Shown: in pieces, positions 33,345-36,542 of the stretch
Position numbering within the stretch: the first letter of the stretch is position 1
Layout: every line of letters begins with the position of its first letter
NCBI RefSeq assembly: GCF_002530675.1
Contig: NZ_PCMX01000065.1
Span: 1-36,542, forward strand
From: Flavobacterium columnare NBRC 100251 = ATCC 23463
Lineage (GTDB): Bacteria; Bacteroidota; Bacteroidia; Flavobacteriales; Flavobacteriaceae
Direction: 5' to 3'
Length of the DNA stretch: 36,542 nt
The notes under the pieces: generated by a model
Seen by the model: the letters and a program-made list of their open reading frames with translations, nothing else
What the model was told of the DNA's origin: nothing
Database searches by the model: none
Made by a program: the position numbers and the translations under genes

Positions 33345-34000
33345 AATTGTTTGGGTTTAATGAATAAATTTTCTGCAATTTTATTTGAAATCATTAAATT
33401 TCGATCCTCTATTTTGATATGAAGCGATGCGTCAAATTCTTCTTTACTTATTATCTTAATCGTAGAACCTAATCCTATATTTTGTTTATCTAAGTATTGT
33501 AAAAATTCTGTTGATGAATTTTTAACCCCAACAAAAAGATAAGCGGTTTCTAACTCCGCTTCACTAAGGAGTAATTCATGAATCCATTTAATTTCGCCAT
33601 TTTTGTTAGGTATCGGATCTCCATGGGGATCAAAAGCAGGAAAATCTAAAAATTCATCTAATTTATCAGTAAGCTTTTCGGATTTTATATGTTCTAATTC
33701 TTCCGCTAAATCGTGTACCTCATCCCAAGCAAACCCCAACTTATTTACTAAAAAAACCTCCCAAAGACGGTGTTTTCTAATAATCATCTTAGCGGTATGC
33801 AATCCTTTATCTGTTAAAGTAACTCCTTGGTATTTTTGATAATCTACCAATTCTTTTTCAGCTAATTTTTTCAGCATATCCGTTACAGAAGATGCTTTTG
33901 TTTCTATCATTAAGGCTATAGCATTCGTATTAACTCCTTTGTGTGAAGCACCATTTAAATGATATATTACCTTGAGATAATTCTCTTCAGAATGAGTCAT
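33341..34000 (-). CDS. DtxR/MntR-family metal-dependent regulator
   Basis: A 219-residue repressor expected to bind DNA when loaded with Mn(II) or Fe(II). The N-terminal winged helix (HSEENYLKVIYHL; TKASSVTDMLKKLAEKELV) is followed by a dimerisation/metal domain and a C-terminal SH3-like FeoA domain (LGSTIKIISKEEFDASL). Metal ligands H77, E81, H96, E100, E103 and H104 match DtxR H79, E83, H98, C102, E105, H106 except that Glu replaces Cys102, as in Mn-sensing MntR. The N-terminal Asp8/Glu11 pair of MntR is not kept (Asn and Lys). An upstream ATG at 34006 is possible, but would lie only about 5 bases from the predicted start site. It overlaps the transporter gene by 4 bases. Confidence 0.9.
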   Translation of the reverse strand: MTHSEENYLKVIYHLNGASHKGVNTNAIALMIETKASSVTDMLKKLAEKELVDYQKYQGVTLTDKGLHTAKMIIRKHRLWEVFLVNKLGFAWDEVHDLAEELEHIKSEKLTDKLDEFLDFPAFDPHGDPIPNKNGEIKWIHELLLSEAELETAYLFVGVKNSSTEFLQYLDKQNIGLGSTIKIISKEEFDASLHIKIEDRNLMISNKIAENLFIKPKQL

Positions 34001-34016
34001 TTGCATTTATTTTACA

Positions 34017-34024
34017 CAAATATA
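34017..34024 (-). promoter_or_regulatory. -7 promoter element of the DtxR/MntR operon
   Basis: Read leftward, 34024-34017 is TATATTTG, an exact TAnnTTTG match, predicting a start near 34011. No -33 TTTG was seen at normal spacing. Confidence 0.5.
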
Positions 34025-34033
34025 ATTATAAAT

Positions 34034-34065
34034 TTTGTTTTGAAATAATAAAATTTTTAGATTTG
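34034..34065 (+). promoter_or_regulatory. Promoter of the TonB-dependent receptor
   Basis: TTTG (34034-34037), a 20-base spacer, then TAGATTTG (34058-34065), an exact TAnnTTTG match; start predicted near 34072. The -7 box lies inside the inverted repeat at 34052-34075. Confidence 0.65.
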
Positions 34066-34075
34066 ACTAAAAATT
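34052..34075. promoter_or_regulatory. Candidate metalloregulator operator
   Basis: A perfect inverted repeat AATTTTTAG-ATTTGA-CTAAAAATT (9-bp arms, 6-base spacer) sits between the divergent regulator and receptor genes. TTTAG-n-CTAAA arms are the form of DtxR/MntR-family sites. It covers the receptor's -7 box and lies just upstream of the regulator's promoter. Confidence 0.65.
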
Positions 34076-34093
34076 ATTTTAAAAATTTAAAAA

Positions 34094-36352
34094 ATGAAAT
34101 TTATACACTTATTAATATTTTATTTTTACTCCCTAACAAGCTTCTCTCAAGCCTACATAGAAGGTATTGTGCGTACAGAAAATATAGCCTTATCTTCTAT
34201 ACAAATTCTAATAAATAAAAAACAAATTACACAAACAGACACCCATGGTTATTTTAAATCAACCGCTTTAGAAATTGGAAATTATGACATAGAAATTAAC
34301 GAAAACGGCTTTCAAGAATTCAAGAAAAACATCCGTATAACCAACAACATTCCCATTGTCTTAACTATAAATCTTATTCCTACTAAAGAAAAACAAAATG
34401 ACTTAGAAGAAGTGGTTATTACAGGCACTTTAAAACCCGTAAGCCGATTAGATAGTGCGGTGCCTGTTGAAGTATTTAAACCTTCTTTTTTTAAAAAAAA
34501 TCCCGTTTCTAATATTTTTGAAGGATTGCAAAACATTAACGGTGTTCGGCCTCAACTCAACTGTAGCATTTGTAATACAGGAGACATTCATATCAATGGT
34601 TTAGAAGGTCCTTACACATTCGTATTAATAGACGGAATGCCTATTGTAAGTGGTCTATCCACAGTCTATGGGCTTTCTGGAATTCCTAATTCATTAATAG
34701 AACGTATAGAAATTATAAAAGGTCCCGCCTCTTCATTGTATGGCAGCGAAGCAATAGGAGGATTAATAAATATCATCACTAAAAACCCTAAAAATGTACC
34801 TATAATATCTTTAGATGGATTTTCAACAAGTTGGGGGGAAGCAAATTTAGATTTTGGATTTAAATTCAACCTTAAAAAAACTTCCGTACTAACTGGAATT
34901 AATTATTTTAATTACTCCAATCCAATAGATAACAATAAAGATCACTTCACTGATGTTACCTTACAAGATCGCATTTCCGTTTTTCAAAAATGGAATTTTG
35001 AAAGAAATTCAAAAAAAATGCTTTCCCTTGCGGGTCGATATTTTTATGAAGACAGATGGGGAGGTGAAACACAGTGGAATAAGTCATTTAGAGGAGGCAA
35101 TCAAGTATATGGCGAAAGTATTTATACCAAACGCTATGAAATACTAGGTTTATACGAACTCCCTATAAGGGAAAAAATGAAAATACATTTTTCTTACACC
35201 AATCATAATCAAAATTCAGCTTATGGAAAAACATTATATTTAGCACAACAAAATATTGGATTTGGGCAACTAACTTGGGATAAGGTTATCAAAAAACATA
35301 ATTTACTCTTTGGCCTAGCCACACGTTATCAATTCTATGAGGACAACACGCCTGCTACGCTTTCAGAAGACACAAACTGGATTTCAAGTGTTTTTTTACA
35401 AAACGAGATAAAGCTGAATGATTATCATACTATATTATTAGGGACACGATATGATTTTAATAAAAATCATGGAGTCATATTTACCCCTAGGTTTGCCTAC
35501 AAATGGAAACCTAATAACAATACAGTAGCCAGACTTAATGCAGGAACTGGTTTTAGAATTGTAAATCTTTTTACTGAAGAACACTCCGCTTTAACAGGCG
35601 CTAGAAACCTAATTATCGCTGAAAACCTAAAACCTGAACAATCATATAATGGCAACTTAAATGTACTACACAAATGGTATTTAAAAAACGGGAGTTTCAT
35701 TAGCTGGGAAAACTCTATTTGGTATACTTATTTTACCAATAGTATTTTACCAGATTATGAAACTGATGGTAATGCTATTATTTATAAAAATTTAGATGGT
35801 TTTGCCGAATCAAAAGGAATAAGTAGCAACCTTGATCTAATTCTTGGCAGCGGATTAAAAGTAAGTTTAGGGGCTACTTTTATGGACGTATCTAAAACCT
35901 CAAAAGGCATTCAAACAAGGCAATTATTGACTGAACGTTTTTCAGGAACATGGTCTATATCTTATGCCTTTCCTAAATGGTTTTTATCATTTGACTACAC
36001 TGGAAATTTATATGGCCCTATGAAATTGCCGATTTTAAACAACACAGATCCAAGAAAACCAAATTCGCCAACCTATAGCATTCAAAACATTCAATGTACC
36101 ATTAACAAAATTAAAAATCTAGAAATTTATTTAGGAATCAAAAATTTATTAAACTGGACACCTAACAAAGGGAATCCTTTTATTATTGCTCGTTCAGATG
36201 ATCCTTTTGATACTAATGTTCAATATGACACGAATGGTAATGCAATAGCAACTCCTGACAACCCATACGCACTTACATTTGATCCTACTTATATCTACGG
36301 TCCGAATCAAGGCATTAGAAGCTTTATAGGAATTAGATATTTCATGAATTAA
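34094..36352 (+). CDS. TonB-dependent outer-membrane receptor (metal import candidate)
   Basis: A 752-residue receptor: signal peptide (HLLIFYFYSLTSFSQ), a carboxypeptidase-regulatory-like domain (about 20-95), a TonB-box-like EEVVITG (105-111), the plug (VLIDGMPIVSGLSTVYGLSG; IKGPASSLYGSEAIGGLINI), and a 22-strand type barrel ending in IGIRYFMN with a C-terminal aromatic and Asn. An unusual NCSICN pair (C157, C160) sits at the front of the plug. The gene is divergent from the DtxR/MntR-Nramp operon, with the shared inverted repeat over its promoter, so the receptor likely brings Mn or Fe, or a metal chelate, to the Nramp importer. A truncated transposase follows 33 bases after the stop. Confidence 0.9.
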   Translation: MKFIHLLIFYFYSLTSFSQAYIEGIVRTENIALSSIQILINKKQITQTDTHGYFKSTALEIGNYDIEINENGFQEFKKNIRITNNIPIVLTINLIPTKEKQNDLEEVVITGTLKPVSRLDSAVPVEVFKPSFFKKNPVSNIFEGLQNINGVRPQLNCSICNTGDIHINGLEGPYTFVLIDGMPIVSGLSTVYGLSGIPNSLIERIEIIKGPASSLYGSEAIGGLINIITKNPKNVPIISLDGFSTSWGEANLDFGFKFNLKKTSVLTGINYFNYSNPIDNNKDHFTDVTLQDRISVFQKWNFERNSKKMLSLAGRYFYEDRWGGETQWNKSFRGGNQVYGESIYTKRYEILGLYELPIREKMKIHFSYTNHNQNSAYGKTLYLAQQNIGFGQLTWDKVIKKHNLLFGLATRYQFYEDNTPATLSEDTNWISSVFLQNEIKLNDYHTILLGTRYDFNKNHGVIFTPRFAYKWKPNNNTVARLNAGTGFRIVNLFTEEHSALTGARNLIIAENLKPEQSYNGNLNVLHKWYLKNGSFISWENSIWYTYFTNSILPDYETDGNAIIYKNLDGFAESKGISSNLDLILGSGLKVSLGATFMDVSKTSKGIQTRQLLTERFSGTWSISYAFPKWFLSFDYTGNLYGPMKLPILNNTDPRKPNSPTYSIQNIQCTINKIKNLEIYLGIKNLLNWTPNKGNPFIIARSDDPFDTNVQYDTNGNAIATPDNPYALTFDPTYIYGPNQGIRSFIGIRYFMN

Positions 36353-36362
36353 GAATAAATTC

Positions 36363-36542
36363 GGCTCAGATTAATTTTTTGGGGATTAAGCAAAAAGTTT
36401 CTCCATTCTAAAGAGGAAGAATTTAGTATCCACCACACCTCTTTGATTAGCTCTAAAGAGTTTTATTTTTGAGTTAAAGGATTCAGCATTTGCGTTTGTA
36501 TGTCTTTTTACGAAGAAGTTTGCAATTGTTTCCAAATGATAA
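36363..36542. mobile_element. Right end of an insertion sequence (ISL3-like)
   Basis: The element enters at the window edge and its end lies close to the receptor stop. GGCTCAG at 36363 is a plausible terminal-repeat start, because ISL3-family ends often begin GGCTC. The left end lies outside the window, so the repeat pair and target duplication cannot be checked. Confidence 0.55.
36386..36542 (-). CDS. Transposase, C-terminal part (ISL3/ISAon1 type)
   Basis: Only the last 51 residues are in the window; the N-terminus lies beyond the right edge. The visible sequence contains HLETIANFFVKRHTNANAES, FNSKIKLFRANQRGV and KFFLFRMEKLFA then stop, which matches the C-terminal DDE-domain tail of Bacteroidota transposases with SFNAKIKAFRAxFRGV. 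No frameshift is seen in this piece, so the element may be intact. The gene is leftward, convergent with the receptor gene. Family placement is from memory of the motif. Confidence 0.75.
   Translation of the reverse strand, partial: YHLETIANFFVKRHTNANAESFNSKIKLFRANQRGVVDTKFFLFRMEKLFA

Overview
The window looks like chromosome of a low-GC member of the Bacteroidota, most likely Flavobacterium or a close relative. I infer this from AT-rich intergenic DNA, repeated -7 promoter boxes of the Bacteroidota form TAnnTTTG, protein families typical of the phylum (DUF4292, DUF4421, fused SpmA/SpmB, FeoB-associated Cys-rich peptide), and the gene content. I cannot name the species. I see no rRNA, tRNA, CRISPR array or prophage. 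The only clear mobile element is the 3' end of an insertion sequence at the right edge.

Layout. (1) 222-7292, envelope block: a secreted protein of unknown function, a Wzx-type flippase, dut, a sugar-phosphate nucleotidyltransferase, then a TPR protein, a DUF4292 lipoprotein and an EnvC-like murein hydrolase activator. (2) 7378-10445: bacilliredoxin, PlsC-type acyltransferase, soluble acyl-ACP desaturase and an HD phosphohydrolase, followed by a 449-bp gene-free stretch with several inverted repeats, including a REP-like double palindrome. (3) 10895-24163, haem block. Leftward genes are an AraC-family regulator, hemH, hemJ, an NtrY-like histidine kinase and an enoyl-CoA hydratase. Rightward genes are hemA, hemC, hemD, hemE, a DUF3575-like protein, hemF, a DUF4421-like protein and hemB. 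With hemJ as protoporphyrinogen oxidase, every step from glutamyl-tRNA to protohaem is present except glutamate-1-semialdehyde aminotransferase (hemL). (4) 24251-28078: a c-type cytochrome lipoprotein, a DNA alkyltransferase, a 3'-5' exonuclease, an outer-membrane barrel candidate and the SpmA-SpmB fusion. (5) 28542-36352, metal block: feoA, feoB and a 39-residue Cys-rich peptide; a small lipoprotein; then an Nramp transporter carrying a universal-stress domain, a DtxR/MntR regulator, and a divergent TonB-dependent receptor. (6) 36386-36542: truncated transposase.

How they work together. The window is dominated by haem synthesis and metal supply: Feo brings in Fe(II), ferrochelatase uses it, and a cytochrome gene follows hemB. 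Two divergent promoter regions look like control points. Between araC and hemA, two direct repeats (21-bp period) lie just upstream of the hemA -33 element. Between the DtxR/MntR gene and the TonB receptor, a 24-bp inverted repeat covers the receptor's -7 box. The second arrangement predicts a complete outer-membrane-to-cytoplasm manganese or iron import module under one metalloregulator. It is the best candidate here for a system that may not be well described.
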